NCBI RefSeq assembly: GCF_000524195.1
Contig: NW_020170429.1
Coordinates: 28,525 to 92,524, forward strand
Length of the DNA: 64,000 nucleotides
Reading direction: 5' to 3'
From: Echinococcus granulosus
Lineage: Eukaryota > Platyhelminthes > Cestoda > Cyclophyllidea > Taeniidae
Every line of letters starts with the position of its first letter. Position 1 is the first letter of the stretch. Made by a program: the position numbers and the translations under genes. The notes below the pieces were generated by a model. The model saw only the letters and a list, made by a program, of their open reading frames with translations, ran no database searches and was not told the DNA's origin. Below, one piece after another: positions 1 to 12,438 of this stretch.

Positions 1-3000
1 TGGATCGTAGAGGGCGATCAACTGGTGTGGATGAACCGTGGTGGCATCATCAACAGCGATGGTAGCCGCAGCTGTAGGCAATAGTTTAGTACCCGACTGC
101 AATTCCTGAGCGCCCGCACCTTGCTGCACCATCCATACCTCGGCGATGACTGGGTCGTCTACTGCAATGTAGGCCAGACGAGAAGGCGATGTGACATCAC
201 GAGAGAAGATGTTCGCACCACCGCATGTTAAAAGGTTGCAGAGGTCGGCTCGGTCCGGTGTTGGGTAGGCGAAGCTGCCCTATTGGCGAGGCACACACAC
301 AACAGCTCATTCATTTCAAATCTTCACAAGACCAAGGTAAAGAACTGATGAACTGAGGCGTTAGATAAAAACACCGTGTGAGATGAAATCTGTTTCAAGA
401 AGAAGTTCCAGGGATCAGGAATGCATCAATCCTCATGTGAAACTTGACTCTCAACTACGTACCTCACGCCGACACGATGGAGGGACACTTCACTCCAATC
501 TCGGTTCCGAGATTGTATACTTTTCGAATCGGTGATGAAGACCACGTACGTCGTGCCCTCTCCCCTATTTATGCACTAAGGCTGCATAAACAAAGCAGTA
601 ATACGCACTCTGGCACTGACACAAGTTGACGATATTTCTGTTTCCACCACCTCCCTGAAAGATCGGCTGCTCACTCGGCTAATCACTCTCAATACCACAT
701 TTCCAAAATCTGCGATTCCCCAATTGAACTGTCTACTGCCCGATTCTATGTTCTGTCCTCGTCGTGCGCCCAAGCTAGCGAGGCTGAGTTGCTGCCGTTG
801 AACCACAAAGTCCAGTGGGTAACAGAGCCCTTCTAATGGAATCACTTTCAGAATCTTGCGGTTTATGACAACAGGTACAGAACAAGATTCGTCATAGTTT
901 AGTATGGAACTTACGTTGATTGCAGACCCAGTCGTTGAGGCAAAAAACACAAAGGAACAGCCACAAGTATTCAAAGAGTATAAGAAGCGTGAAACTTACA
1001 AGGAGGCAGAATCGGTAGCCGTGGAAGAGCCCAGCAGAGCCCGCCTCACGAGCCCGTCTAGCGCGTCTTGAGGCATGGGTGTTGGGTGCGGTGCTACACC
1101 CAGTCACCTCGAAGGCCTCCTCCTCCACCCGCATCTTCAAAGCAGCACACGTCTCGATCCACTCGAAAGAGAGTACCCAACAGCCCTAGCAGCAAAAGGG
1201 AGAGTAAAGCTACCTGAATAGGTGTACAGTATCTAACCTGCACTGACTCACGACACATGCGCCAACTGTTAATCTGCATTTGAACTTGCCACTTACCACT
1301 GTCTGTACTACCGCCATAGTGGTAGCTCTTTGATTTGTAATATTACAAGGTTCAAATAAAATCTCCCTCGTACATAAAAATCCAACTCAAATACCCACAG
1401 AATATCAGTAACTTCGATGTAGGAAATGAAGCATCAGTGAAAGGATAGTCTAAGCATTAATGATGTATGGAAATCACAGGGCGCAGAAAATGTTCAAGTA
1501 TAAAAGAAGTGCTCTGGAGGCAAGGGAAGCAAAACATAGAGGTGATTTAGCCCACCTGCAACACGGCGTTGAGGAATTTGAGCGTCCTCGGACAAGTGAC
1601 TTCTCCTTCTCCTGCAGCCTCCGAAACCTTTTCCCCCTTCTTCCTCTTCTTCTTTTGCTGCTTCTCTCCTCTCTTTGCGATAAGTTGTGCACCCGTGATG
1701 AGATGAGTCACCTCCGCCGACATGGTCATAGCAACTCTAGCGTGGATTAAGGTCGCCACCCTGGTCATTACGTTCTTCTGGTTCCGATTCAAACCCGTAC
1801 CCAAGAGAAGAGGTCTAAGGCGTCTCCTAAAAACAGGAAGAAAATTCGAGTTTACACACGAAATATCTTCAACCACCCACCTTTCAATAAAGAGGGCTGA
1901 AGCGGCCTGGTCAGACGCAGTCGTCATCTCCTTTCCCAACTCTGAAGTTTTCGCCGTTGCCACAGTAAGGAGCTCTTGGATGGTCTGGATGTCCTTCAGA
2001 GCCTCGAAAGAGTTCTGCCGCTTTAATCGCCGCCCTTTGCGAGTCTTTTTGGTAATGAGGACATTCTGGCTTGCCTCACTGAGGTGCTGGGCACATATCT
2101 GTAGTGGTGTGACACCCTGGCCGTTGGCAAACGTGGGATTGGCATTGTGACGCAGCAGAAGACGAACTATGTCCACCTGACGGTTGAACACAGCTTCGTG
2201 GAGGGCTGTTTCAAGGTCTGGGCCACCCGGTATGTCAACTGTGGCGTGACCGTCAGTGAGAAGGCATTCCACTGCCTAGAAAATTCAACGTACTTTCAAT
2301 TCAGGCATAGAATAACAGCATGGTAAGACGACGAGTCACGATCCAAGAGGTGTTGAGGAATAGTTATACATTCACCAAGTTACAGTTATTTAATAGGGAC
2401 CACTAGAAGATCTTGATAAAATCAGGCGTTAAGCATTGCAGGGATAAAGCACACACTTGATGGCCTAGCAGGCTGAACATAGTTATCTTAACAATGGCTA
2501 TTAACCACAATGTCTCCAAGGCTCAACGGCTATTATACGCAAATTTCTTTACCAGTTTTAAGGAGAGTATAGGAGAGAGAATACCACAAACTGCTATTTC
2601 GTGGCAAAAAGAGAAGGGAATCTGGAAACAGAGTGTTTAATTTCATTCCTAAGTGCACCAACTCCAACCCAATGATCAAAATACCATGACTGCATCTTTA
2701 GCTTCCTAATTTATTATACAGCACCGAAATTTGAAACGAAATTTCTTTGTCACAATGTACAAATAAGAGTTACAAGTTACAGTGGAAGTACTAAGAATGA
2801 AAAATTAAGCTAGAAGAAAGCAAAACATCAGGACTCTACTAAAAAGGTGAGACCTCTATTTAGAAGGCAATCGATCATAACTAAAATTCTCGTCTGGAGA
2901 TGAAACAAAGGAAAACAGACTTCGGCATGTCCACGCAGCGCAGCCTCGTGCAGCGGTGTCCAGCCAGCGTGATCGCGTGCATTGGGCGAGAGTCCAGCGG

Positions 3001-5287
3001 TCAGGAGGCGCTTCAACTCTGACACGTTGTTCTTAATGGCCGCGCGGTGTAGGACGCTCTCTCCCTTGCTGTTCAGCCTTAGCTCGACTTCTCCACCGCC
3101 TCCAACACTGCTACCTTTGCCTCTGCACCTGGAGGCGGACCTACGAGCTTCACTGTCTCCGCCGTCGCTGCTGTCGGCAGAGGTGCCCCGTTTCAGTGGT
3201 GAAGCGGGTATGGGAAGAGAAACGGCCAAAGTCTCAGCCATTCCCGACTGCTCCGGCGAGGCTAGAGGTGCCTTTGCTCTTGTTTCTACCTTCGATTCTG
3301 GTGTTGCCCCTGCTGATTTCTTTGCAGACTGTAAGATAAAAGAGGGTGCTAATGCTAGATTTGATAACAGGAAAACTAGAACATTTGCCAATTAACCAAG
3401 CTAATGCTATGAATCACCGTTAAAAAGTAATTAACAAATGGCCACTCGTCTTTATAAGCGACTTAACTTTCAGAATTCTAAAGAATTAATTATAAAGTAA
3501 ATGCAACAATCGTCCGTTTCCAGTAATTTAGATGTACAAAACGTGTCGATAAGGAATGAAACTGAATGGCAGGACAAGGCCTTCATGCACTAAGACCTAG
3601 CATTGAGGAAACCTAATCGCCTAACATTCACAACCTAAAAATACGACGAAATCCGATAATAAAGCCGAGATTTATGGGACGGAGCAAATTTGATAGACGA
3701 TTTTGATTGGAAAACGAATTCAATGAAGCACTGGTTCTGAATGTAAAAATTCATAAAAATGAGTGAGCAAAAAGAGGAAGTATATAATTGGTAGGTGTAG
3801 TTAGCCATCTAAACTATGTCAACCGACCTAAACAGACAAAAATTTCTTGGCTTCCTTAGGGTTGGACGAGACAACCATTTTTGCATAAGAGTGATTCTCC
3901 CAGTTAATAACGTGTGGCTTCATAGTGGATGCCTGAATACACCTTTTCAAAGTAAAAGCCGATTCCAATAATAACTATCCATAAAGGTATATTTGGTTAA
4001 AAACCTGTAATATCATTGTATAAACATCAACGCTCTCAGTTCATGAGGAATGGTGAAATGAAATTCTAAAAATTGAGTAAAAAATACTTGCAACTATACA
4101 ACCGAGAGCCAATGCGAAGGGATTGTTAATTGCTGAAGACAAAAAAGAATCTTGGGATGTATACAAACGGAAAGTAAGAACCTGCGACTGAAAATGCAAA
4201 ATGCAACTAAGAAAAAGTGCAGGCTTATGCTAAATTGACACACCAACCTTGCTTTTATTCCCTGTCTATAAACAACAGAAGCACACGTAACAAATCAGGA
4301 ATAATAATAAATCGAGAAGCATACTTATTAATCTATAAAAGGATAAGCGGTTATGGAAAGACATCACCGATTTAATTAAAGTAATCAATTGTTCATCCGC
4401 AACCCCTATAAATTTGCTGTCTTTGTAATTTTCATCATTCACGAAATAACGCACTTTTTCCGAGGGTTTACGAGCAGTAACACTCCCTCTTCTCGAGGAT
4501 TTTTTGGCAGGAGGGGCTGGCGGTGGCGGCATGGACTCCACAGGCACCACATTCTCAACATCCTCAATGCATCTAGTCAGCACAACAACGGGTCTGAATG
4601 GATGAGAAAGCCGGGTGTTTAAAACCAGTCAAATAACTAATTTTGGTAATAGGAAAACTCACAGAAGTGACGGGCTGGCAGTGCACTCGACAGGAGACAA
4701 TGCAGTAACTGTAGGGGAATTGTTTGATGAGTCTAATGACCTCAAGTGGACTTTTTGGGCAAGTGAAGGTGATGGGCTTTCAAAGTGATGGTAATCGACG
4801 GAACTCAAAAATTCAAGACTATCGTGTGGATCTTCATCTGTCATAAGGAAAGTAGCACAATAGGACTCATTACAATCATTTAGATTCTAGTGCATAAAGG
4901 CATGATAGTTATAAAATTTAACAAAGAGGAACGGAAAATGTTACCTTTGGACTCGATATTTAGACCTGACGATGGAGTAGACTCCTTGTTCCCAAGGAGT
5001 TTTGCAAGCCTTCGAGCAACAAGCACAAGATTGTGAAGCTGGGGATGAGGTTTAATATCACAAGGACGAATGGGAATATAGCAAAGAGGACAGATGTTAC
5101 TGATTCCTGCGTGTTTCTTCGATCGACTTCCAGCGGGAGCAACACTGGTGCTACAGCATTCCAAGCAAAGTGTGTGCGAGCATACTCCAGTGGTAAAGGG
5201 TTCGTGTAGAGTTCGGGAACAATTGTCGCATCGAAGTAAGTCGAGCAGCTTTTCAACAGAGGCCTTTGTTTTGGGAAATCCTACCAT
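1..5287 (-). CDS. BARD1: BARD1-type E3 ubiquitin ligase subunit, C-terminus beyond window
   Basis: Partner of BRCA1 in the nuclear RING ubiquitin ligase for DNA-damage signalling (family knowledge). Exons read as 5287-4945, 4837-4663, 4593-4368, 3328-2921, 2275-1556, 1185-1000 and 279-1; phases agree throughout, giving 779 codons with no stop before the window edge. Residues 20-69 form a RING (CDNC, C36, H38, C41, C44/45, CPLC). Ankyrin repeats follow at about 335-445 (GWTPLHEAALRGHAE, LETALHEAVFNRQ). BRCT1 spans about 535-650 (LLLGTGLNRNQ, VTHLITG, GCWVLSFEW). BRCT2 starts near 680 (LFHGYRFCLL, LLTCGGANIFSR). BRCT1 carries a lysine-rich insertion. The start at 5287 sits 7 bases after a 3' splice site (ttttag) and aligns with the short segment before the RING. 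The RING-ankyrin-BRCT order is specific to BARD1. Confidence 0.93.
2276..2920 (-). other. BARD1 intron between ankyrin exons
   Basis: About 645 bases between donor GAA|gtctgt and acceptor tctag|GCA. Joining gives an uninterrupted ankyrin repeat across the junction. No other coding signal seen. Confidence 0.8.
3329..4367 (-). other. BARD1 intron, about 1 kb
   Basis: AT-rich sequence between donor TCG|gtgatg and acceptor cttacag|TCT. Phase 0 on both sides. I see no gene or repeat in it. Confidence 0.75.
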
Positions 5288-5714
5288 ATTAATCCTAAAA
5301 TGAAATTGGGTTCCAAAACTATAGCTATTAAGCACAAATACTCAAAAAGGATGCATGCTCAAGTCACACCAGACATTCACTTGATGTAACACAAGAAGAG
5401 GAGAACATACAGCCCGATTTCATAAAACCAACTCCTTTCAAACCACTCACTCTTCACTCAATTTTGAGTAGTTGGTTTGAATAAACTAATGGTACCTAGT
5501 ATACGCAGCAGAGTTAAAACTTAAAAATAAAAATGCAAAATTACGTGCTTTTTATTTTTAGGCTTTTTTTTGCATTCTAGTTATTTGACCACCTTAAAGC
5601 CACTTTGGTGCAGCAAAAAAGGTAAAATGTACACGTGCAAAATAAATTAAAAATTAAAATAAGCATGAAATTTAATTAACTTTTTGTGTAACCTGTGCTA
5701 GTGCAAGACGATGA

Positions 5715-5905
5715 CTGTTTGTTTAAGTCTCTGCTTTGGCAACGAGCCACTTAGGATCTAGCTATTCGGTCTTCCCCTAGCGGTCTGGTATTTGGTAGTT
5801 AGAGTGGGCCCCATCTATTCACTACCTCAACAGCAAGTGCTCAGTCCGGCTGTTATGGTGTCTCTTGTCTTCAGGGAGGTCCCGAAGTGCTACGTATTAA
5901 AGAAT
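5715..5905 (-). repeat. Dispersed SINE-sized repeat, copy 1
   Basis: On the minus strand it opens with gggacctccctgaagacaag, matching the head of the other copies (gagacttcc.tgaagac). It ends with ctaagtggctcgttgccaaa followed by taaacaaaca, shared with the copy at 6440-6640. Boundaries are approximate; identity was judged by eye. Confidence 0.6.
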
Positions 5906-6439
5906 GTGTGATAACCCTCAACTGAAGGTCTGGAAATGTTGTCTGCCTTCGACATCTACCTTAGTCCTCCTTTTTGCAGGAATGCTATTCATAACCAAAA
6001 CGAAACTAGCCGTAAGCGACTTTGAGAAGTCTGTTACGGAGCCCTCCATGGTGTCTGTGTGGAAAGATCAACTACTTGTTTACGCCATCCCTCTTTCACT
6101 TCACTGCTAGCTCAATAGAACTCAGATAGATATTGCTGACCAGTGCTGAAACGCGGGTTAAGTGATTAGGAGAAACAGACACGAAAACTCACTCCTAAGG
6201 GGTGGTGTCATACCCACTGCTATTACGACTACCGCCGGCCAACCCATCGGAATTGCCAAGAGGGATTTGTGATGTTACGATCATATGTCGTCGCAGTTGC
6301 ACGCAAATCGATTGTTGGTGCAGTTGGTTCGTGGGTGTTTTTTTTTGCGGCAGCGACTACGTTGTGATGCCGGCGCGGGTGGTTGACCAAAGGGCGCGCT
6401 GGGGAAGACGCTCTAAATGAGAGGAGCTGCGTAACGCTT

Positions 6440-6640
6440 TAGTTGTTTGTTTACCCCCCAGATTTGGCAACGAGTCGCTTAGGGGCTCCGCCATTGCACT
6501 CCTGTCTTGCGGCCTCCCCTCCGGCTCGTGCCGGTGATTCCAGTCCGTTCTGTATGTCGATAATACATATTCTGCTCAAGCGTTATTTCTTCTTTTGTCT
6601 TTGGGGTTGCCTCGGACGCTGCATTAACTTTTTACTTTTC
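6440..6640 (-). repeat. Dispersed SINE-sized repeat, copy 2
   Basis: The minus strand carries cgcttgagcagaatatgtat and tatcgacatacag, matching the 23555 copy (ctcgggcacaatgcatgtat, tcgacatacag). It then has caatggcggagcccctaag and cgactcgttgccaaa, matching copy 1 and the 22060 copy. Confidence 0.65.
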
Positions 6641-7017
6641 GATCATTAATTAGTTTGAGAATAGTTTTCTTAAAAAAATTGGCACTGTATACTTAAGTAT
6701 GATTTTTGGACATATTATGATGACCCACTTTATCATATTTCAATTGTTGCCTGCTGTTTTTGCTTCCTTGAATGTTCTTGTGCTTTTTCAATGTATTAAT
6801 CGTCTATTCTTGTCGGTTTTGCTGTTGACTCCTTGTTAGAGTCATTATTATAATAAGGTAATTGGCTATATGACTTCTTGATTACAAATTCTCCTGTTTT
6901 GTATTTCTGCTCTATACTTAAAATACAAAGCCATCTGCAGCTTGGTGAACCTGCATCCAAGTTCGTTATCATTCTGTAAAATTCTGCAATTCTTTATTTA
7001 AGGTTGGTACTCGAAGA

Positions 7018-9764
7018 ATGTCGAGTTCGAAGGCTTATTTTCGTCACATTGGTCACTTACTAAAACGCGCCTCTCTTGAAATGCGTCGGGTCATCTCACA
7101 ACCGATGCCAGATCCCCCAGACAATATCGACTCCCCTCACCCACTGAAACCCCCAACAGATTCTGACGATTTTCTCTCAGATTGGTGGATTGATCCTCCG
7201 CAGACAGAGTTCAGCTTGTCTGATGAACTGCTTAAGGGCATGGAATCAATCGTCACCTGTCGACAATGCACCTTCGCCATTCTTTCACGACTTCTACCCG
7301 AAGATCCAAGACAATGTGAGTACCCTTTCCTGATCTCTTCGAATAAATCTCTTCCTACTTTTGTATTTTTATTTCCAGGTCAAAAGGATCAAATTCTTAA
7401 TCGGATTCAAGAAGTAGAGACTCGTGCAGTGGTGTTCCTCACATTGCCGCCCACCAATACGGGAGGTTGGGAGGATGTAGAGATGGTTGACAGAGTCAAC
7501 TCCATCTTTACACGTTTCCTAGAGGATGCTGAGGCATGTTTGGCAGACGCCAACGCCCTTCTCAAGGGGAAGACCGTGCAGAAGGCGCCAAAAGCTGCTC
7601 AACCTACTCCTGTGTGTTACAATCTATTTTAAAGGTTTGGGAATGTCATTCGGGCCTTGTAATAGTTCTTTTCCTTTCTTTAGCCACTACCTTCCAAATC
7701 GGATCTGCCAAAAGATCTGCTAATCTCGGGGTTCTGTCAAAATGATGCTCTGGCGATTAACAACACGACAAATAACTCCCTATTCCACCTGCTCTCAAAT
7801 CCTGATCTTCGAGTTGCAACGTCACTGGTTAAGATGATCATAGGGTCTGCCTGCAGTCAGGTTAGTTGGGAGCTGGAGAATTGGAACGCCTATACTCTCT
7901 ACCACCTTACCACTGCCATTTTTAGTGCCGTTGTGGAGCATAGTCCCAACCAAATGAACCACTATTGCCATGAAGACACCTTAGAGTTCGTCAGCAGTTG
8001 TGTTTTACTTTTAACCTGTCTCAAAAGGATTTATTTATTGAGCAACGTTCAAGATTGAATACAATACGAGTTTTTCCACCATTGATGAAGTCTAAGTTGG
8101 AATCCTTAAAAAAAATCATCATTGTACTAGCCCCTTCACCTCCAGTGATTCGTAAAACTCCGTTGTTGCAGATTACAGGGAGCGATCCAGATCACTGCCT
8201 TAACCGGCTGAACTATCTCCTAGCCTTCTTCGAGGGCGCACCGGTGCGTCCGCCAGGTGCGGCAGCCGAGGTCTTCCGTCTGCCCCAGGACATGGGCACG
8301 GCCTTCGCGTGGCACTGCCTTCTGAACGCTGCGCTAGCCCAGGCCGAACGCCAATTCGCCTTCTCACTACATAGCGTTCTTCCTTTTGCTGCCGTTCTGG
8401 CCACACTCCTTGCTCGGTATCCTGAGTATATAGTGAGTGGTTATTTTGACTGTTTACAACCCTACAAATGATTGTCTTCTAGGGCTTTGAAAGCGTACTT
8501 TTTTTTGGAGATCCGGAATTTCCTTTTCCAATCCACCACTAGCATATCTGGAAAACTCATTTCGTGCTCTTTCACCTTCCTTCGATCGGTTGGCTTTTGT
8601 GACGATTTTCTGTATGTATTTTGATACTCTAATTTTCAGTCATTCATGGGTTCTAAGTATGCGAGAGATGTGATCACTTTTTGTTATAATATTTTGGCCA
8701 GTTTTTCTACGAACTGTGTCTAGTCATTCAATCCTGTGTCCTGTTATGAATCTCCACGGATTGGGCAATGCACTATGGATACTTGTATTGGATATTTGCC
8801 GCGGCATCTGTGCTTCTAGTCTTCTTGTCCGTCGATTTTTTAATTATCAATAATATCGTTTTAATAATCTTTTCCTTGCCAGCCCAACTTCCTTGCACGA
8901 ATGGCGTCAGCGTGTCCTGTACTCACATCCTACGTCGATGACTCCGCCACCATCTTCGCCTCACTCGATGTGGAGTTGGACGAGGGTGTACTGCAGAGCT
9001 GGCGTGGCATCTCCCGGCTCTTTGCCGCTGTTCTGCTGGCTCGGCCACCTCCTGGGTTCACTCACCGTCCAGAGCATCTCAATCCCAAACTCCTCTGGAT
9101 CACTATAGCTGGCATTGCCAGACATGAGGGAAAGCTCGATATCACTTCTGAGGTGATTTAATTTTTTTTTTACTACTAAAATAAAATTAGTAGCAAGAAT
9201 GGTTTGTCTTTTATTAGTAATTTGTGGTAATTTAGCTTTGTATTGTGGATCCGCTATTTGTGCTTCTTGCTGACTTACGGCTTATTCCAATTATTAGAAG
9301 ATAATATATAATATAGGTTTTATGTTCCAACAAGTAGACAAGTGTGTAATGATGAAATCTGATGTTAAGATGCCATTGTATTTCGAGTTTGTTCTGCGTC
9401 CGACTCCAAACTATCTACTTATTTAATAGCTGCCATAGTCGGAACCCATTTTCGAATAGCACACCCGTGTAAAAGTTCGTATGTTATGCCTATGTGAACC
9501 AGGTGGCGAAAGTACTGAAAGTGCTTCCACTAAAATTCGGTTACATTTTAGGTTCTGCACGGCTTGATTGAGGTTGGAGGCTACGTATTGCTTCAGCTCT
9601 ACCAGCGTCAGGCCCGAAGACTATTCAAGAGCCTCATCGATGCTGTCGGCGATTCGCAGTCGGTGTCACAGCTGGCGCTGATTACATGCCTAGAACAGCT
9701 CCTCGACCCTACTACGGCCACCGAAAATGGGCATGGAGTACTTCTGGATGACTTTTGGAATTGA
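7018..9764 (+). CDS. GLE1: GLE1, mRNA export factor at the nuclear pore
   Basis: GLE1 with inositol hexakisphosphate activates the DEAD-box ATPase DDX19/Dbp5 on the cytoplasmic face of the pore to release exported mRNA (family knowledge). Exons: 7018-7315, 7379-7611, 7684-7860, 8172-8432, 8883-9152, 9552-9764, giving 483 residues with consistent phases. The recognisable part is the C-terminal alpha-helical GLE1 domain, about residues 235-480: QAERQFAFSLHSVLPFAAVL, then PNFLARMASACP, SWRGISRLFAAVLL, VLHGLIEVGGYVLLQLYQRQ, and ending VLLDDFWN, which matches the family's closing GF-FWRS region. The N-terminal half is divergent and shorter than in vertebrates (human about 700 residues). The start is the first ATG of an open exon beginning MSSSKAYF; an upstream exon cannot be excluded. 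Confidence 0.9.
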
Positions 9765-11129
9765 GTGTTCTTTTGTCTCCCTTTCCCCTGTAAAGTTGTA
9801 TAGGCATGAAAAAAGCTTGCTGGTATTACCTTGCCAAAAGCGTAATTACTCTCTACACGATAATGGAGGCTGCTAATTTGTCGACTTCTGTTTCTTTTAC
9901 CTCCATATCGGACTGAGTCTTGCCATAAAAATGTCCTGGATAGCTAAATTAATGTTCTAGATGACTTCCAAATCCAGATATTCATCCGCTCCTTCATTTG
10001 TAGGTAAAGTCTATTCATTGACTTCCGTTCTTATTGCATACGGGAGTAGTCCTTAGAAGAGGTGATTCTATTGTCAAGCCGATCCGTCCGATTCCCCCCA
10101 CCCTCGGGAATGGACGTTCAAAGAAACCTCTTAGTTTTTCTGACTGTTTTAATTACTTATTGGGTCGGATCTTGTAGTCACGGAAGCAATTATTTCCCAG
10201 GTGACTGTTTACACTCATGTTAGCAAGGAAAGCTGACGTTTGTGTGACCTCTGTGTCCTTTGGATATGCTTCTACCCTCTATGTGACAAGAAATTGTTAT
10301 AAGGTAGCCAATATAATGGCCTCACCCCTCTCCCTCCCCCCCTCCCCCAACTGGACGCAAGCGCACTGTAATTCTCACTTTCAATGCGCGTTTTGTCTCT
10401 AAGATCCAAGAAAATTCCTGAATAACCTCTGCTGCTATTCCACTCTTATTTCCTAGTGGTCTGTTTCAATGTTTTAATATGATCACATAATACTAACGCC
10501 AAAAAAAAGGCGATAGTCAGCGCCCGGATGGATATCACAAAAGGTAAGTTCGCATCCCTATCCTCAAGTGCGGCACGAGGTCTACACACGGCAATCATTA
10601 CCTTGATGGGATCCAGCGAACAGTTAAGGCGTTTCCCTTTCATGGTAGAACCACTTAAACACGATTAAGTAACGGGGTGTAGCATTTTACTCGGACAAGC
10701 AAGGAATCAACACCAGGTTCCCAGCTCTTGTAATGCTATTTTACAGAACCGTAGCGCAGCAAGCCCTGTGAAATGAATCACTCCTTCACCTCAGTTTAAG
10801 AAGTGATTGACTACCCTAGGCTAGAACACTGCTGTTACAATATTAGAGAGGTTTAAAGCATAAGGAAGTCAAACAAAGTACCTGTGACGAATGTGAAAAC
10901 AACAGGCACGCCTCTTGCAGGAAGTTTTGCACCTAGTTCCATAAGCGTTATCCACCCCCATCCTTCTAAGTCTCCTCAGTGGACCATCAAGAGCAGAAAA
11001 CTGCAAAAGTTTGTTCACAAACACTAGGAACGAGTAGTGAGAATTCTGACTGAGACCACGTCTAATAGCAAACTCGATGGGTTTGGTAACTCAAAAAGAG
11101 GGAGGGGGAACTGCAGCAACAATCAACAC
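9765..11129. other. Tail-to-tail intergenic region between GLE1 and NDUFA8
   Basis: About 1.36 kb that must contain both 3' ends. It has a cytosine-rich run near 10320-10350. On the minus strand a short open segment starts at 10942 (MELGAKLPARGVPVVFTF) with a possible donor (ACAG|gtactt). A 65-codon ORF at 10446-10643 has a hydrophobic stretch (IRALTIAFFLALVL). Neither could be joined into a recognisable protein, so no gene is called. Confidence 0.5.
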
Positions 11130-12438
11130 CTAGACCATAGCCTCATTTACATGTTTGCGTGCCTCCAGCTTCTCAGGGTCGGGCATACTGTCAAAGTCGG
11201 GCATGTCAGGGATACGCTCGGGCATGGGCGCCAGCTTGGGAATCGGCTTCGGACGCTTCGTGTCCACGAGACGCACGCGATTGAAGTACCCCAATTCGGG
11301 TCGTTCTAGGCCAATCTTCTCCTTTACGCAGTTGTCCAACGGATACTGCAGCTTGCGACAGCTACAAATAACATAGACAATCAGAACATTAACTTTAACT
11401 AGTCCAGACTCAATACGGTCTAGAGTCAGTTGGAGAACGGCTTGCTCAGTTTAGCCGTTTTGACATTGACCATTCGACTCTTCGGATCCTGGACCTAATC
11501 GTTTCGTATCATCCAATCCCAAATTGTTAAAATGTTAACAGGCTCGAAATTCGTTAAAATTTCACGCATAAATTAAGATACACTCGTACTTATTTCAACT
11601 AATATTTTTACTACCGTTTGGATTTGATGGGGAAGTTCATAGGTTTAAGAATGCTATTTTTGAATGCGTCATCGTTGGCACATCGAGGTGCTATGAAGCG
11701 GACGCGCATGAGTAGAATGACATTATAGGCATGTGTTATTAAGAAAAAAGCTACTCCCTTTAAGACTAAACGATGAAACAAAATGCGCCTTATTGCATGA
11801 TATACGCCAATGCCGAGTCAAAACATAATTAACTAGGCCCTAGCAACATCCAAAAACCTGACCAATTATGAATTTCAAAAATTCACAGAGATCCAAGAAT
11901 TGTGAATTCTCCAAGATTTGAGTAAAAATTAAAAAAAAAAAACAGAGAGGCAAGTGTAATGGAACTAAGATTTACAATTAGTTCATTATCTTAAGTGTAA
12001 CAAGAAGCAGCTAACAGGAAAGAATTTATATCGGTTTTCGGGATACTTGAGTAAGTGTAACTCATACAAATGTAGGCACCAAGAATTAATCATAAAACTT
12101 ACTTCTGAATGCTGAAATAAGGCCCTCCATGCTTCCAGATGCATTGGTAGTAAGCAGTGAATACATCAGCACAGTTCTTCTTCATCAGCTTAAGGAACTC
12201 TAGACCACATGCGGTAACATCTTTGCCTTCTTTAAGACACTTCCTAGGATCGTGATTTTCTTGATCGCAAAGCATAAATTCCTGAAGATTTCAGGATCAA
12301 AAGAATACATACCTTTGATTGTTGATCACAAAACTTTCCCATGTACAATGCCGCAGCAAGCAGAGGAACAGCCGTCATCTTTATTTCAGGAACTTCTAAC
12401 TCCTCCAGCGTTGGCATTTCAGTTGATTTTGTGATCAT
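11130..12438 (-). CDS. NDUFA8: NADH:ubiquinone oxidoreductase subunit A8 (complex I)
   Basis: Accessory subunit of mitochondrial respiratory complex I, imported into the intermembrane space by the disulfide relay (family knowledge). Exons 12438-12313, 12281-12103 and 11361-11130 give 178 residues, close to the usual 172. The N-terminus MITKSTEMPTLEELEV matches the family's LPTLEELKV. All four CX9C motifs of the twin CHCH fold are intact: C-DQQSKEFML-C, C-LKEGKDVTA-C, C-ADVFTAYYQ-C and C-RKLQYPLDN-C. Two of them are split by introns, and their spacing is restored only by this splicing, which strongly supports the model. The C-terminus is proline-rich (KRPKPIPKLAPMPERIP). The initiator ATG lies one base after a pyrimidine-rich 3' splice site (ttggcag|AATG). 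Confidence 0.95.

Larger units (their letters stand above)
5288..7017. other. Divergent intergenic region between BARD1 and GLE1
   Basis: Both genes are transcribed away from this 1.7 kb stretch, so it should hold both promoters, although no core element is convincing. It contains two reverse-oriented copies of a dispersed repeat (about 5715-5905 and 6440-6640). The rest is AT-rich. Short ORFs at 5904-6110, 6202-6420 and 6443-6649 overlap or flank the repeats and look non-coding. Confidence 0.6.

Noticed and set aside
576..974. 132-codon minus ORF overlapping the BARD1 locus
   Set aside because: Lies in the intron between the exons ending at 1000 and starting at 279; the exons join in phase without it and it has no BRCT similarity.
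1460..2150. Plus-strand ORFs 1460-1750 and 1722-2150
   Set aside because: Antisense shadows of the BARD1 ankyrin/BRCT1 exon; the lysine-rich coding strand gives a leucine-rich antisense frame.
2982..3395. 137-codon plus ORF
   Set aside because: Antisense to the BARD1 ankyrin exon, which has matching splice phases and repeat motifs.
8200..8406. Two minus ORFs of 63-68 codons
   Set aside because: Antisense to GLE1 exon 4; arginine-rich composition is the usual shadow of a GC-richer exon.
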